A program made the translations under genes and the position numbers. The notes under the pieces were generated by a model. The model searched no databases. It saw nothing but the letters and a program-made list of their open reading frames with translations, and had not been told where the DNA came from. Shown one piece after another: positions 52,029 through 61,110 of a DNA stretch of 64,000 nt. The stretch's first letter is position 1. Each line of letters begins with the position of its first letter. This DNA comes from RYN-230 sp963717125 (lineage in GTDB: Bacteria; Actinomycetota; Actinomycetes; Streptosporangiales; Streptosporangiaceae), in contig CAVQVG010000019.1 of assembly GCA_963717125.1 (NCBI GenBank), positions 434,001-498,000 of the forward strand, written 5' to 3'.

Positions 52029-53275
52029 CGGACCGGCCGGGTGCCGCCTACATCGACGCGACCGCGGGCGTGGCCGGCGACATGCTGCTTGCCGCCCTGC
52101 TCGATGCGGGCGCCGACGTGGAGCGGGTACGCGGAGCCATTGCCTCACTCGGCGTGCCCGGTCTCGGGCTGCGGACCGAGACCGCCCGCCGGGGCGGCCT
52201 CGCGTGCCTACGGGCCGTGATCACCACGCCGACGGCGACCGACCGACAGCGGCACCTCGCCGACGTGCTCGGCCACCTCGGCGCCAGTGACCTCGGCCCG
52301 GCCGGGAAGGATCTCGCGACACGGGTCTTCCGGCTGCTGGCCGAGGCGGAGGGGGCGGTGCACGGCGAGCCACCCGAAGACGTGCACTTCCACGAGGTGG
52401 GTGCGTTCGACTCACTGGCCGACGTGGTGGGATCGGCGGCCGCACTGGAGGATCTCGGACTGCTGCGGCCCGGCGCGGTGGTTTGCTGCTCGGCCCTGGC
52501 CGCCGGAAGCGGATACGTCACCAGCCGGCACGGCCGCCTTCCGGTGCCAGCTCCCGCCGTCCTCCGTATCGCCGCCGCGGCCGGCCTGGACCTGGCCAGC
52601 GGCGACCTGACCGGTGAGCGCACCACCCCAACCGGTGCGGCCCTGCTCGCGGCGGCGGCCGCACCGGGTGGCTTTCCAGCCATGACGGTACGCGCGGTGG
52701 GCACCGGCGGCGGTGGCCGGGACACCCCGGACCGGCCCAACATCACCCGGGTGGTCATTGGGGTGTCCGGCGCGGAGCGGGACCTGCGCGAGGGCGACGT
52801 GACCGTCGTCGAGAGCACAGTCGATGACCTCGACCCCCGGCTGTGGCCTTCGGTCCTCCAGGCGGTGCGGGCGGCCGGCGCCTGGGACTGCTGGTGTACC
52901 CCGATCGTCGGCCGGCACGGCCGCCCGGGGCAGGTGCTCACCGCCCTGTGCGCTGAACCGGTCCATGGCGCCGTGGCCGCCGCGATTTTCGCCCACACCG
53001 GGACGCTCGGCGTCCGCTGGTCCCGGATGAACCGGCTGACCGTCTCCCGGACGTCGGTGCAGGTGGAAGTGGGACCGCCGGGCACCAGCCAGGTCGTTAC
53101 GGTCAAGGTGGCCGACACCACGGATGGCCTCGCGGGCTTCGGAACGGCCACGGCAGAGTTGGCCGAGGCGGAAGCCGCCGCCCGGGCCCTGGGCTGGCCG
53201 GTTCGGGCCGTCTGCGAGGCTGCCGTCGCGCAGTACCGCGCCCAGGCAGCAGCCCCACGGCTACACCGCCGCTAA
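52025..53275 (+). CDS. larC: LarC, nickel insertion protein (single-frame form)
   Basis: A 416-residue LarC: YIDATAGVAGDMLLAALLDAG, EDVHFHEVGAFDSLADVVG (likely Ni/CTP site), PVPAPAVLRI, GERTTPTGAALLAAAA, VVESTVDDLDPRLWPSVLQ and HTGTLGVRWSRMNR. It inserts nickel into the pincer nucleotide using CTP. Lactobacillus makes full LarC by ribosomal frameshifting between larC1 and larC2, but here both parts form one uninterrupted frame. The ATG overlaps the larB stop (ATGA). Confidence 0.94.
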   Translation: MTDRPGAAYIDATAGVAGDMLLAALLDAGADVERVRGAIASLGVPGLGLRTETARRGGLACLRAVITTPTATDRQRHLADVLGHLGASDLGPAGKDLATRVFRLLAEAEGAVHGEPPEDVHFHEVGAFDSLADVVGSAAALEDLGLLRPGAVVCCSALAAGSGYVTSRHGRLPVPAPAVLRIAAAAGLDLASGDLTGERTTPTGAALLAAAAAPGGFPAMTVRAVGTGGGGRDTPDRPNITRVVIGVSGAERDLREGDVTVVESTVDDLDPRLWPSVLQAVRAAGAWDCWCTPIVGRHGRPGQVLTALCAEPVHGAVAAAIFAHTGTLGVRWSRMNRLTVSRTSVQVEVGPPGTSQVVTVKVADTTDGLAGFGTATAELAEAEAAARALGWPVRAVCEAAVAQYRAQAAAPRLHRR

Positions 53276-53348
53276 GGGCAACGGTTCATCAGGCGGGTAG
53301 CGGAGAGCACCTTGACGGACGGCCTTGGCGGCGTAGAGTCAAGGGCAG

Positions 53349-53375
53349 AATTAATAGGAAAGTTTCTTATTAATT
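53349..53375. promoter_or_regulatory. 27-bp palindrome upstream of chitinase 1
   Basis: AATTAATA-G-GAAA-G-TTTC-T-TATTAATT, with one mismatched pair, centred at 53362, 45 nt before the ATG. The same GGAAA-N-TTTC core with TAATA flanks occurs upstream of the second chitinase (61193-61221). Likely an operator overlapping the promoter. Confidence 0.75.
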
Positions 53376-53406
53376 TGCGAAACTGGCCCGCCCCCCTGGA
53401 GTAAGC

Positions 53407-55098
53407 ATGAGGCGTCCCCGTCCGTTAGCGCTGCTCACCGCTCCGGCCGTCGCGCTGCTGGCCTGCTGCTTAGCGCTGATCGCCGTACCGGCCTCCGCCG
53501 CCACGAACCTGCTGGCCAATCCCGGCTTCGAGACCGGGACCCTATCCGGCTGGACCTGCTCCCCACTCGACACGGTCGTCACCGGCCCCACGCACTCCGG
53601 CTCGCACGCGCTGGCCGGCGCGGCCAGCAGTTCCGACGACGCGCAGTGCTCTCAGCAGGTCAGCGTCCAGCCCTCCTCGTCTTACACCCTCACCGGCTGG
53701 GCCGAGGGTGACTATGTGTTCCTCGGCGACTCCGGCACCGGGACCTCCGACACCAGCACCTGGGCCGCGTCCGCGGGCTCCTGGCAGCAGCTGTCCACCT
53801 CGTTCAGCACTGGCGCGTCCACCACCAGCGTGACCGTCTACGTGCACGGCTGGTACTCGGAGGGCACCTACTACGCCGACGACCTGTCGCTGACCGGCCC
53901 GGCCGGGAGTGGCGTGGGTGGCGGCACCGCGCCCGCCGCGCCGACCGGCCTCGCTGTCACCGGCACCACGGCCTCCTCGGTGTCGCTGTCGTGGACCGCG
54001 CCGGGTGGCACCGTCACCGGCTACCACGTCTACCGGGACGGCACCCTGGCCGCGACTACCTCCGCCACCTCGGCTGCCATCACCGGGCTGGCCGCCTCGA
54101 CCAGCTACACGTTCACCGTCACCGCCTACAACAGCGCCGGCGAGTCGCCCGCGTCCGGCGCGGTGACCGCCATCACCTCGTCCTCGGGCGCTGGTGGCGG
54201 CGGAAGCGGCAGCTACGCGGTCGCTCCGTACGTAGACCTGACCAACAACCAGGAGCCCATGCTCAACCAGGCCGCCACCCAGGCCGGGCTCAAGGCGTTC
54301 AGCGCTGCGTTCGTCATCGGCAGTGGCTGCACGCCGATCTGGGGCGACACGCTGCCCGTCACCAACGACCCCACCGTCACCTCCGAGATCACCGCGGCCG
54401 AAACCGACGGCGCCCAGCCCATCGTGTCCTTCGGCGGCGAGTCCGGCGTCGAGCTGGCCGACTCCTGCTCGAACCTCAGCCAGCTCACCGCCGCCTACCA
54501 GTCGGTGATCAATACCCTGCATGTCAATCACATCGACTTCGACATCGAGGGCGCTGAGATTGCCTACACCGCCCAGAACAACCTACGGTTCCAGGCAATC
54601 AACGCGCTGGAGGCGGCCAACCCCGGCCTGGTCGTCTCAGTCACCATCCCCGTCAACCCCAACGGGCCTGATGCCAACGGCCAGGCCTTTCTCCAGGCGG
54701 CCAAGGCCAACGGGACCCGGATCGACGTCATCAACGTCATGACCATGGACTACTACGGCAGCTGGGACACCGGCGGCGCCAACATGGGCGGCTACGCCGT
54801 CGAGGCCGCCCAGGACACCCTCGCCTACGCGCAGACCCTGTGGCCCACCATGACCTACGCCAGCATCGGCGTTACCCCGATGATCGGCCAGAACGATGAC
54901 CCGGCCGAGGTGTTCACCGAGACTGACGCGCAGACGCTGGTGAGCTTCGCGGAGCAGAACCACCTGGGGCGGCTGGCGTTCTGGTCAGTAGACCGGGACC
55001 AGCCCTGCGGCAGCAGCGCGAGCGGCCTGTCACAATGCTCAGAAATCAGCCAGCAGCCGCTGGACTTCACCCGGATATTCACCCAATACACCGGCTGA
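53407..55098 (+). CDS. Secreted GH18 chitinase with CBM and FnIII domains
   Basis: A 563-residue exported enzyme. Signal peptide 1-31 (ends VPASA). Residues ~33-167 form a carbohydrate-binding beta-sandwich (NLLANPGFETGTLSGWTC). Residues ~178-262 are a fibronectin III domain (PTGLAVTGTTASSVSLSW), followed by a Gly/Ser linker and the GH18 barrel (~270-560). The catalytic D-x-D-x-E motif is Asp377-Asp379-Glu381 in HIDFDIEG. The barrel resembles ChiC-like bacterial enzymes. It probably releases chitooligosaccharides from fungal or arthropod chitin. An inverted repeat upstream suggests regulation in common with the second chitinase. Confidence 0.93.
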   Translation: MRRPRPLALLTAPAVALLACCLALIAVPASAATNLLANPGFETGTLSGWTCSPLDTVVTGPTHSGSHALAGAASSSDDAQCSQQVSVQPSSSYTLTGWAEGDYVFLGDSGTGTSDTSTWAASAGSWQQLSTSFSTGASTTSVTVYVHGWYSEGTYYADDLSLTGPAGSGVGGGTAPAAPTGLAVTGTTASSVSLSWTAPGGTVTGYHVYRDGTLAATTSATSAAITGLAASTSYTFTVTAYNSAGESPASGAVTAITSSSGAGGGGSGSYAVAPYVDLTNNQEPMLNQAATQAGLKAFSAAFVIGSGCTPIWGDTLPVTNDPTVTSEITAAETDGAQPIVSFGGESGVELADSCSNLSQLTAAYQSVINTLHVNHIDFDIEGAEIAYTAQNNLRFQAINALEAANPGLVVSVTIPVNPNGPDANGQAFLQAAKANGTRIDVINVMTMDYYGSWDTGGANMGGYAVEAAQDTLAYAQTLWPTMTYASIGVTPMIGQNDDPAEVFTETDAQTLVSFAEQNHLGRLAFWSVDRDQPCGSSASGLSQCSEISQQPLDFTRIFTQYTG

Positions 55099-55114
55099 TA
55101 CAAGCGCCGTCTAA

Positions 55115-56917
55115 TTACCAGCCGACAGCGACCACCAGGTACTGCGGGTTGCTGATCGAGATGTCCGAGGACTGCCCGGCGTCGTCGTCGTAGGGGAAGC
55201 CGTACTGCAGCCCGTTGATGGCGTTGGCGTGCCAGAACTGGGCGTAGTAGTTCGCCGGGGCGGCCTGGTAGAAGTTGGCGGGATTCGACTGCTGCGCGGC
55301 CGGCAGCTGCGCGACGTGCCGGTTGAGCCCGGCGCACAGCGGGGGATTGCTGGCCAGCGTGCCGCCACAGCCGAAGATCTGGGCGGTGGAATCGCTGGTG
55401 TCACCCGCCGCGGCCGCGTAGCTCGTGAAGTAGTTCGCGTACGCGCCGCCGGGCTGGAACGCGGGATCGTTGCCCGGCGACGGAATGCCGTACGGAGCCT
55501 GGTCGGTGGCCAGTTCCTTGAATTCGGTCGGCACCGAGTTCTCGAACCGCTGGAAGGTCGCCGCACGGCTCTCCTGGAAGGTCGCGTAGTTCTCGCCGAC
55601 CTCCTGGTTCGAGCCGTCGTGGCCGTGCAGCAGCAGGGCCAGCTTGAGGCCGAACCGGTCGACTCGCGTGGTATCGACGTTGATCGAACTCGGGCCTACG
55701 GTGAACTCGATGAAGTCGTAGTACGGGCTGTTCGGCGAGCCGAGGTAGAAGTACATCCGGCAGGCGGAGTTCGCCGGCATGTCGATGTAGGGCTGCTGCG
55801 CGATCGACTCCTCCTGCCCGTTGAAACTCCAGTAGACCTGGCTGTCGGGGTATTGCCCGTTCGTCTGGTTCACGATCGAGACTTCGAGGACGTCACTGGC
55901 GGCGGGGATGGCGCTGGTGTTGCCCCAGAACGACGCGGGCGGCTCCCCAGAGCCAGGTGGCGTCGTGGCGGTCGCCGTCGGGGTGGGGGTGGGACCGGCA
56001 CCCGTGGTGTAGACGCCGAACTCCCACAGGCTGTAGCCGTACTGGGTGGCCCGGGCGGTGCCGTACATCCGGATGTAACGGCCGGTGCCCGAGACGGACA
56101 GGGTCTGGGTGCCGCCGGTTCCGCTGGTGGTGGAGTAGATCGTTGTCCAGTTCGTCCCGTCCGGCGAGGTCTGGATCTGGAACGCGGTCGCGTAGGCAGT
56201 TTCCCAGTCCAGCGTCACCTCGCAGATCGTCTGGCTGGAACCGAGATCGACCTGGAGCCACTGCGGATCGGAGAAGGCGCTGGACCACCGGGTGCTGGTG
56301 TTGCCATCGACAGCTGCCGAGGCTGGGAAGCTGGAGTTCTCCAGCGAGGATGCGGTGGCCGGCTGGTTGAGCGCCGCGTCGGTGGTGCTGCACGTGCTGC
56401 CGCTCGCCGCCGTGCCGTAAACCTGGAACTCCCACAGGCTGTAGCCGTACTGGGTGGCCCGGGCCGTGCCATACATCCGCACGTAGCGGCCGGTGCCAGT
56501 GATGTTGAGGGTCTGGGTGCCGCCCGTCCCCGTTGTCGTGGAGTAGATCGTGGTCCAGTTCGTCCCGTCGGCGGACGTCTGGATCTGGAACGCGGTTGCG
56601 TACGCCGTCTCCCAGTCCAGCACGACCTGGCTGATCGACGCGGTCGTGCCCAGGTCCACCTCCAGCCACTGCGGGTCGCTGAACGCGCTGGACCAGCGGG
56701 TGCTGGTGCTGCCGTCGACCGCGGCGGACGCGGGGAACGACGCGTTCTCGACCGAGGACGCGGTGGCCGTCTTGTCCTGCGACAGCAGGGTCGCGGCGTC
56801 GGCGCTGTGCGCCGCGCCCCCGAGCAATGCGGCCGCCATGGCCAGCGCCGCGATCACCGTGGCCAATAAGCGGTAGCGGTTGCGCCGTTGCGTATTGGTA
56901 CTCGTGATGAGCCTCAT
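55115..56917 (-). CDS. Secreted GH64 beta-1,3-glucanase with two F5/8 C-type domains
   Basis: A protein of about 600 residues. Signal peptide over ~1-42 (MRLITSTNTQRRNRYRLLATV... ends HSADA). Two near-identical discoidin/F5-8 type C (CBM32-like) domains cover ~43-170 and ~180-310 (both contain SSAFSDPQWL-VDLG and RMYGTARATQYGYSLWEF). A Pro/Thr linker leads to the GH64 domain (~330-600: YWSFNGQEESIAQQPYIDMP, DRFGLKLALLLHGHDGSNQEVGE). GH64 enzymes release laminaripentaose from beta-1,3-glucan, a fungal wall polymer. Convergent with chitinase 1 with only 16 bp between stops. The start at 56917 has a conventional signal peptide. Confidence 0.92.
   Translation of the reverse strand: MRLITSTNTQRRNRYRLLATVIAALAMAAALLGGAAHSADAATLLSQDKTATASSVENASFPASAAVDGSTSTRWSSAFSDPQWLEVDLGTTASISQVVLDWETAYATAFQIQTSADGTNWTTIYSTTTGTGGTQTLNITGTGRYVRMYGTARATQYGYSLWEFQVYGTAASGSTCSTTDAALNQPATASSLENSSFPASAAVDGNTSTRWSSAFSDPQWLQVDLGSSQTICEVTLDWETAYATAFQIQTSPDGTNWTTIYSTTSGTGGTQTLSVSGTGRYIRMYGTARATQYGYSLWEFGVYTTGAGPTPTPTATATTPPGSGEPPASFWGNTSAIPAASDVLEVSIVNQTNGQYPDSQVYWSFNGQEESIAQQPYIDMPANSACRMYFYLGSPNSPYYDFIEFTVGPSSINVDTTRVDRFGLKLALLLHGHDGSNQEVGENYATFQESRAATFQRFENSVPTEFKELATDQAPYGIPSPGNDPAFQPGGAYANYFTSYAAAAGDTSDSTAQIFGCGGTLASNPPLCAGLNRHVAQLPAAQQSNPANFYQAAPANYYAQFWHANAINGLQYGFPYDDDAGQSSDISISNPQYLVVAVGW
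56018..56749. repeat. Tandem ~320-bp duplication encoding the two discoidin-type domains
   Basis: Two copies offset by 409 bp (about 56018-56340 and 56427-56749) share long identical DNA runs, for example the stretch starting GAACTCCCACAGGCTGTAGC in each. The near-identity at DNA level, including silent positions, points to a recent internal duplication or gene conversion. Confidence 0.8.
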
Positions 56918-57289
56918 GGCAGTCCTTTCAGGATGAGCGGGGATCCTGGGCGGCACCGCCGCGGAAGGGTTCCGTAAAAGACACGCATGCCGCAGTCCAT
57001 TAGATCCGGAACTTGATATAAGGCTTATTTTTAATCGCAACTTAACGGCGCGGACCCGGCTCGTCAAGGGCGGGCTGTTAGCGGCCGCGCATGCCATGGC
57101 GGCTGCCGGGAACGGCGCTGGGCCGCGGCCGTGGCCCAGCGGCAGCGACGGGAAGGGCAGCCCGCTCCGCTCAGGCGGCGCGGCCTGGGACCGGCGCAGG
57201 TCATAGTGCCCGGCCGCTTATTCCAGGCCGTAAAATAGCCAGGTCAGTCAGCCGCGTAACCGCGGTCACTCCGTCGGTGAGGCAGGTCC
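56918..57289. promoter_or_regulatory. Divergent intergenic region between glucanase and ROK genes
   Basis: 372 bp without a supported gene. It contains an AT-rich island (56998-57045), unusual here, with a small inverted repeat ATAAG-G-CTTAT at 57018-57028. It probably holds the promoters of both genes. The palindrome of the chitinase promoters is not present. Confidence 0.5.
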
Positions 57290-58546
57290 ATGCCCCGGCC
57301 CAGGACAACCACCGTCCGTGACCTCCGGAAGAGCAACCGGTCACAGGCGTTGTGGCAGGTGTTCCTCAACGGCCCGCTGACCCGGCAGGAGGTCGGCACC
57401 GTGGCCGGCTTGAGCCCGGCCACCGTCAGCAATCTGGTAGCCGCCCTGGTCGCGGAGGGCGTCGTGGTCGAGGTGGGGCTGGAGGACTCCAACGGAGGCC
57501 GGCCGCGTGGGCTGCTGGAAGTGAATCCGCGGTATGGCTATGTCATCGGCGTTGATGTCGGGGAGACCGCGTTCCTGGTCGAGTTGTTCGACTTCGGGCT
57601 GCGACCGCTGGCCCGGCATACCTCAGTGACCGACATGACGGTCCTCGATCCCGAGGACGCGGCCAACCACATCGTCGAGGGCATCGAGGCCGTGCTCGCC
57701 GAGGCGGGCGTGGCCGAGGAAGCCATCCTCGGCGTAGGGGTAGGGGTGCCGGGACTGGTCGAGCACCGCGACGACGCGGTGGTGCACGGCCAGAGCGTGG
57801 GCTGGCACGCCGTGCCGCTGGAGAAGATGCTGCGGGACCGGATCGGCCTGCCCATCCTGGTCGACAACGGCGCCAAGACCCTTGGCCAGGCGGAACGCTG
57901 GTTCGGGGCGGCCCGGGATACCGAGAACGCGGCCATCGTGCTGCTCGGCATCGGCGTGGGCATGTGCATCATCAGCAACGGCGAGGTCTACCGGGGAGCG
58001 ACCAGCAGCGCCGGGGAATGGGGTCACACCACCGTGCACGTAGGCGGGCGGATGTGCCGGTGCGGCGCCCAGGGCTGCCTGGAGGCGTACGTCGGGGCGG
58101 GCGCCATCGTCGCCCGGTACGAACACCTCAAGCGACGGCGGGCGGTGGACAGCCCAGGTGAGATGGAAGGGCGGATCGCCGCGATCATCGACGCGGCCGG
58201 CCGCGACCGGGTAGCCGGGCAGGTACTCGATGAGACCGTGACCTACCTCGGCGCCGCCCTTGCCGACCTGGTCAATCTCTTCAACCCCGAGCGCATCGTG
58301 GTGGGCGGCTGGCTGGGCCGCGCGCTGAGCGACGAACTGCTGCCCAGGATCCGCGAGGCAGCCGGACGCCAGGCCCTGCACCTCCCGTTCAGCCGGGTCG
58401 AGATCGTCAAAGCCGACCTGGGGCCGGATGCGGTCGCGCTCGGCGGCGCCACACTGCCGATTGCCCGGCTGCTTTCCGCCGGAGCGATGGATCCGAGGCA
58501 CCCGGACAGCCGCCGCCGGATCCGGCCCGTCGCATCACCCGGCTGA
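57290..58546 (+). CDS. ROK family transcriptional regulator
   Basis: A 418-residue ROK repressor. The N-terminal winged helix includes LTRQEVGTVAGLSPATVSNLVAALV, and the sugar-kinase fold follows (VIGVDVGETAFLVELFDF, GVGVGVPGLV). The zinc motif is GGRMCRCGAQGCLEAY (HxGxxCxCGxxGCxE type). Such proteins (NagC, XylR, Rok7B7) sense sugars or sugar phosphates. Sitting among chitinase, glucanase and beta-helix genes, it is the obvious local candidate to bind the chitinase palindromes and respond to GlcNAc-, chitobiose- or glucan-derived ligands. The target is inferred, not shown. Confidence 0.93.
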   Translation: MPRPRTTTVRDLRKSNRSQALWQVFLNGPLTRQEVGTVAGLSPATVSNLVAALVAEGVVVEVGLEDSNGGRPRGLLEVNPRYGYVIGVDVGETAFLVELFDFGLRPLARHTSVTDMTVLDPEDAANHIVEGIEAVLAEAGVAEEAILGVGVGVPGLVEHRDDAVVHGQSVGWHAVPLEKMLRDRIGLPILVDNGAKTLGQAERWFGAARDTENAAIVLLGIGVGMCIISNGEVYRGATSSAGEWGHTTVHVGGRMCRCGAQGCLEAYVGAGAIVARYEHLKRRRAVDSPGEMEGRIAAIIDAAGRDRVAGQVLDETVTYLGAALADLVNLFNPERIVVGGWLGRALSDELLPRIREAAGRQALHLPFSRVEIVKADLGPDAVALGGATLPIARLLSAGAMDPRHPDSRRRIRPVASPG

Positions 58547-58595
58547 CCGTGTCACCCCGGCCCGTGCCCGGAAGGGCGCACCGTCCCATTCGCGG

Positions 58596-60674
58596 TCACG
58601 GGTAGCTCACCACGTCACTGGGGCCGCCGAAGCTGGAGCTGACCGCGGCCCCGGTGCCGTTGATCACCGACTGGATGCCGCCGGAACCGGTCAGGAACAC
58701 GGTGAGCAGGTCGTGGAACTGGACGCCGGGGGTGTCGGGCGCCTGGAAGGCCATCGCGTTCTCGATCGGCACTCCCTGGTCGAAGTAGCTGTAGCTGCCC
58801 ATCCCGTAGCCCTGGAAGCTCGTCACGCTGCTGGGCAGGTAGAACGCCGGGTAGCCGTCCTTAGTCGCGCTCGACATCCACGAGGCCTGGTTCGGCACTT
58901 CGTACGGGTTTTCGTTCTGGAAGAAAATGACCTCCCCGCCCTGGCCGTTCCAGATGACCTCCTGTTTCTGGTAGTGCTCGACGGCGAGGCCGTAGGCGGT
59001 CACGTTGTTGCCGTTCACGATGAGCCCGGTGCTGCCCTGGTCCGAGGTCCACGAGCCCGCCCCGGCACCGTGATCGGCCCGCCAGGCCCACACGTTGTCG
59101 ATGATGGAGTTGTTGCTGTTGTCGATGAAGCTGGTCGCCGCAGTTCCCGCCGTCGCGCCGCCGACCCGGAAGTAGACATCGTCGATGGTGACCGGGTCGC
59201 TGGCGTGGCTCACCGCCGAGCCCTGGGTGCCGACCTGGAGCAGGGACGGCGAGCTGGCCGGGCCCGCGTCGAAGATGATGCCGGAGATGTTCACTCCGCT
59301 GACGTCGGCCACGCTCATCGTGGTATTGCCGCTCGTGGGGATCAGGGTCGGGAAGCCCAGACCGATGATCTTGGTGTCCGGGTTGGTCACGTTGATCGTC
59401 GAGCCGAGGCTGTAGACACCGGGGGTGAACAACAGGTTGTCCCCGGCGGCCAGCGCCGCGTTGATCGTCGCCACGCTGCTGGACGGCGACGCGACGTAGA
59501 AGGTGCTCAGGGACAGCGGCTTCCCGGGGGTGTTCCCGCTGACCCAGGTCGGCCCGGACGAGTTCGTCTGCAGCGACGGCACGAACACGTTGTAGTTGCC
59601 AGCCGAATCGGTGTAGAGGTAGGGCTCCTCCTCGGTTACTGGGCAGGTGCCTAGCGTGGTGTAGGAACTGGGCCCGCCGCTGTCGCCGGAGTTGCTGGCG
59701 AAGCTCTGCGCGGGCGCGCCGGGATCGCCGCAGAACACCTGGTTCCAGACCGAGTTGCTCCACCCGTCCAGGCTGGAGTTCCTGGTCATGTACTGCTGCT
59801 GCGAGCCGTTGGTGACAGTCCCACCGGTGAACTGCGAGTCGGCGATGAACCCGCCGCTGGCGTAGCCGGGACCGCCGGTGCAGTAGTCCATCAGCGAGAG
59901 GTTGCCGTTGATGTGCACCCGCCGCAGCGGGGCGGCCTGCGACACCGCCCAGAAGTCGTCTCCTGAGTAACAGCCAGTGTTCCCCGTCACGTTGATCGTG
60001 AGGTTTGATATTGAACGCCAGAAATTAGTGGTGGCGTTGCATGTGCTGCCCGAGCACTGGTTGAAGGAGTTGATCGCGCCGTTGATGACCACCTGGTTCG
60101 GGTTCTGGCCCAGTCCCGCGATCTCCTCGTAGAAGCCGACCGAGAAGTCCAGCGGGTCCGACGCCGAGCCGTAGCTGCCCGGCTCGAACAGCAGCGCGAA
60201 GCGCTGGGTGCCGAACTGGTTGGACGCCTGCTCGTTGTAGATCGTGTTGAGCGTGCTCTGGATGGAGCTCTGCGGCATGCTCGGGGTGAACACGGTGACG
60301 TTCGGGCCGAGGCTGCCGCCGGTCGGCGGTGCCGAGTTGGCCGGCGCGTCCGCGGCGGCCGAGTTGGTGTTCGAACTCGCCACCCAGCCGCTCTGGCTCA
60401 GCGGGGACTCGGCCGTCGCAGCCGGGGCCCGCGCCCCGCCCGGGGAGGCCGCCTGCGCGGCAGCTGGCAGGATGCCGAGCGTGGCGGCCAGCAGCGCCGC
60501 GGCGCACGTTAACCCGCGGGCTAATCCCCGGCCCGTTAACCCGCGGGCTAATCCCCGGCCCCTTAACCCACGGGCTAATCCCCGGCCCCCCCGCCGGGCG
60601 CCCCGCGAGCCCGGCCCTGCGCCGGGGGGTACTGGCCCTGTCCCGCCGCCTGGCGGAGTCTGGACGAGGCTCAT
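58596..60674 (-). CDS. Secreted right-handed beta-helix protein (GH55-like group, often misnamed adenylyl cyclase)
   Basis: A protein of about 692 residues. The N-terminus carries an Arg-rich n-region with three 9-residue repeats (GRGLARGLT type) and then a hydrophobic core CAAALLAATLGILPAAAQA. The body is a parallel beta-helix in two halves: ALLFEPGSYGSASDPLDFSVGFYEEIAGLG with FWRSISNLTINV, and LLFTPGVYSLGSTINVTNPDTKIIGLGFPTLIP. The closest recognisable group in Streptomyces is annotated as adenylyl cyclase or coagulation factor-like and resembles GH55 glucanases. Likely role: binding or cutting a beta-glucan. The start codon could also be 60746. Confidence 0.8.
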   Translation of the reverse strand: MSLVQTPPGGGTGPVPPGAGPGSRGARRGGRGLARGLRGRGLARGLTGRGLARGLTCAAALLAATLGILPAAAQAASPGGARAPAATAESPLSQSGWVASSNTNSAAADAPANSAPPTGGSLGPNVTVFTPSMPQSSIQSTLNTIYNEQASNQFGTQRFALLFEPGSYGSASDPLDFSVGFYEEIAGLGQNPNQVVINGAINSFNQCSGSTCNATTNFWRSISNLTINVTGNTGCYSGDDFWAVSQAAPLRRVHINGNLSLMDYCTGGPGYASGGFIADSQFTGGTVTNGSQQQYMTRNSSLDGWSNSVWNQVFCGDPGAPAQSFASNSGDSGGPSSYTTLGTCPVTEEEPYLYTDSAGNYNVFVPSLQTNSSGPTWVSGNTPGKPLSLSTFYVASPSSSVATINAALAAGDNLLFTPGVYSLGSTINVTNPDTKIIGLGFPTLIPTSGNTTMSVADVSGVNISGIIFDAGPASSPSLLQVGTQGSAVSHASDPVTIDDVYFRVGGATAGTAATSFIDNSNNSIIDNVWAWRADHGAGAGSWTSDQGSTGLIVNGNNVTAYGLAVEHYQKQEVIWNGQGGEVIFFQNENPYEVPNQASWMSSATKDGYPAFYLPSSVTSFQGYGMGSYSYFDQGVPIENAMAFQAPDTPGVQFHDLLTVFLTGSGGIQSVINGTGAAVSSSFGGPSDVVSYP
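60507..60587. repeat. Three 27-bp tandem repeats in a signal peptide n-region
   Basis: Units 60507-60533, 60534-60560 (identical to the first) and 60561-60587 (two changes). Each encodes Gly-Arg-Gly-Leu-Ala-Arg-Gly-Leu-Thr/Arg on the minus strand, lengthening the basic n-region of the beta-helix protein's export signal. This is a minisatellite that can change copy number without shifting the frame. Confidence 0.9.
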
Positions 60675-60811
60675 GTCCCTGCCAACCCCTTCCTTTTTGG
60701 AGGGCACCTTGATTACCCCCAGCAGCTGGTTGCCTGGTTCATTCAAGGCTTAAACTAACTCATAACTTTACACATCGGCTTATGCCTGGCAAGGGCTGCG
60801 GCTTGGCATGC

Positions 60812-60986
60812 TCACCCGGCCGGCAGTGTCCACTGCTGGTTAGCGGCGCCGGTGCAGGACCAGTACGCTCTCGCCCGCGGCTAACGCCGGCTGCGCCCAG
60901 AGGGCGCCGCTTATGAGCAGGCCCGCGCTCGCTAACAGGCAGCCAAGTCGCCGGAGGCGTCGCTGGCCAGAGGTAATGGTCGGCAT
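60812..60986 (-). pseudogene. Relic of a secreted ricin-lectin protein: signal peptide joined to lectin end
   Basis: From the ATG at 60986 a complete signal peptide is read (MPTITSGQRRLRRLGCLL... ALWAQPALAAGES). Near 60870 the frame changes and what follows, YWSCTGAANQQWTLPAG plus stop at 60812, is the last strand of a ricin-type (CBM13) domain. It closely resembles the C-terminus of chitinase 2. The whole catalytic region between has been deleted. The short frame itself stops at LHRRR. Confidence 0.75.
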
Positions 60987-61110
60987 GACGGTAGTGCCTT
61001 TCGAACGGGATGCGCGATCGCATCGGGACGACGCCGCTCGGCTCGTGGCCGGGTCACGGTTGGCCAGGCCGGCTGGGCGGCTGTGACAGCGAGTCCCGCT
61101 CGGGTAGGAC

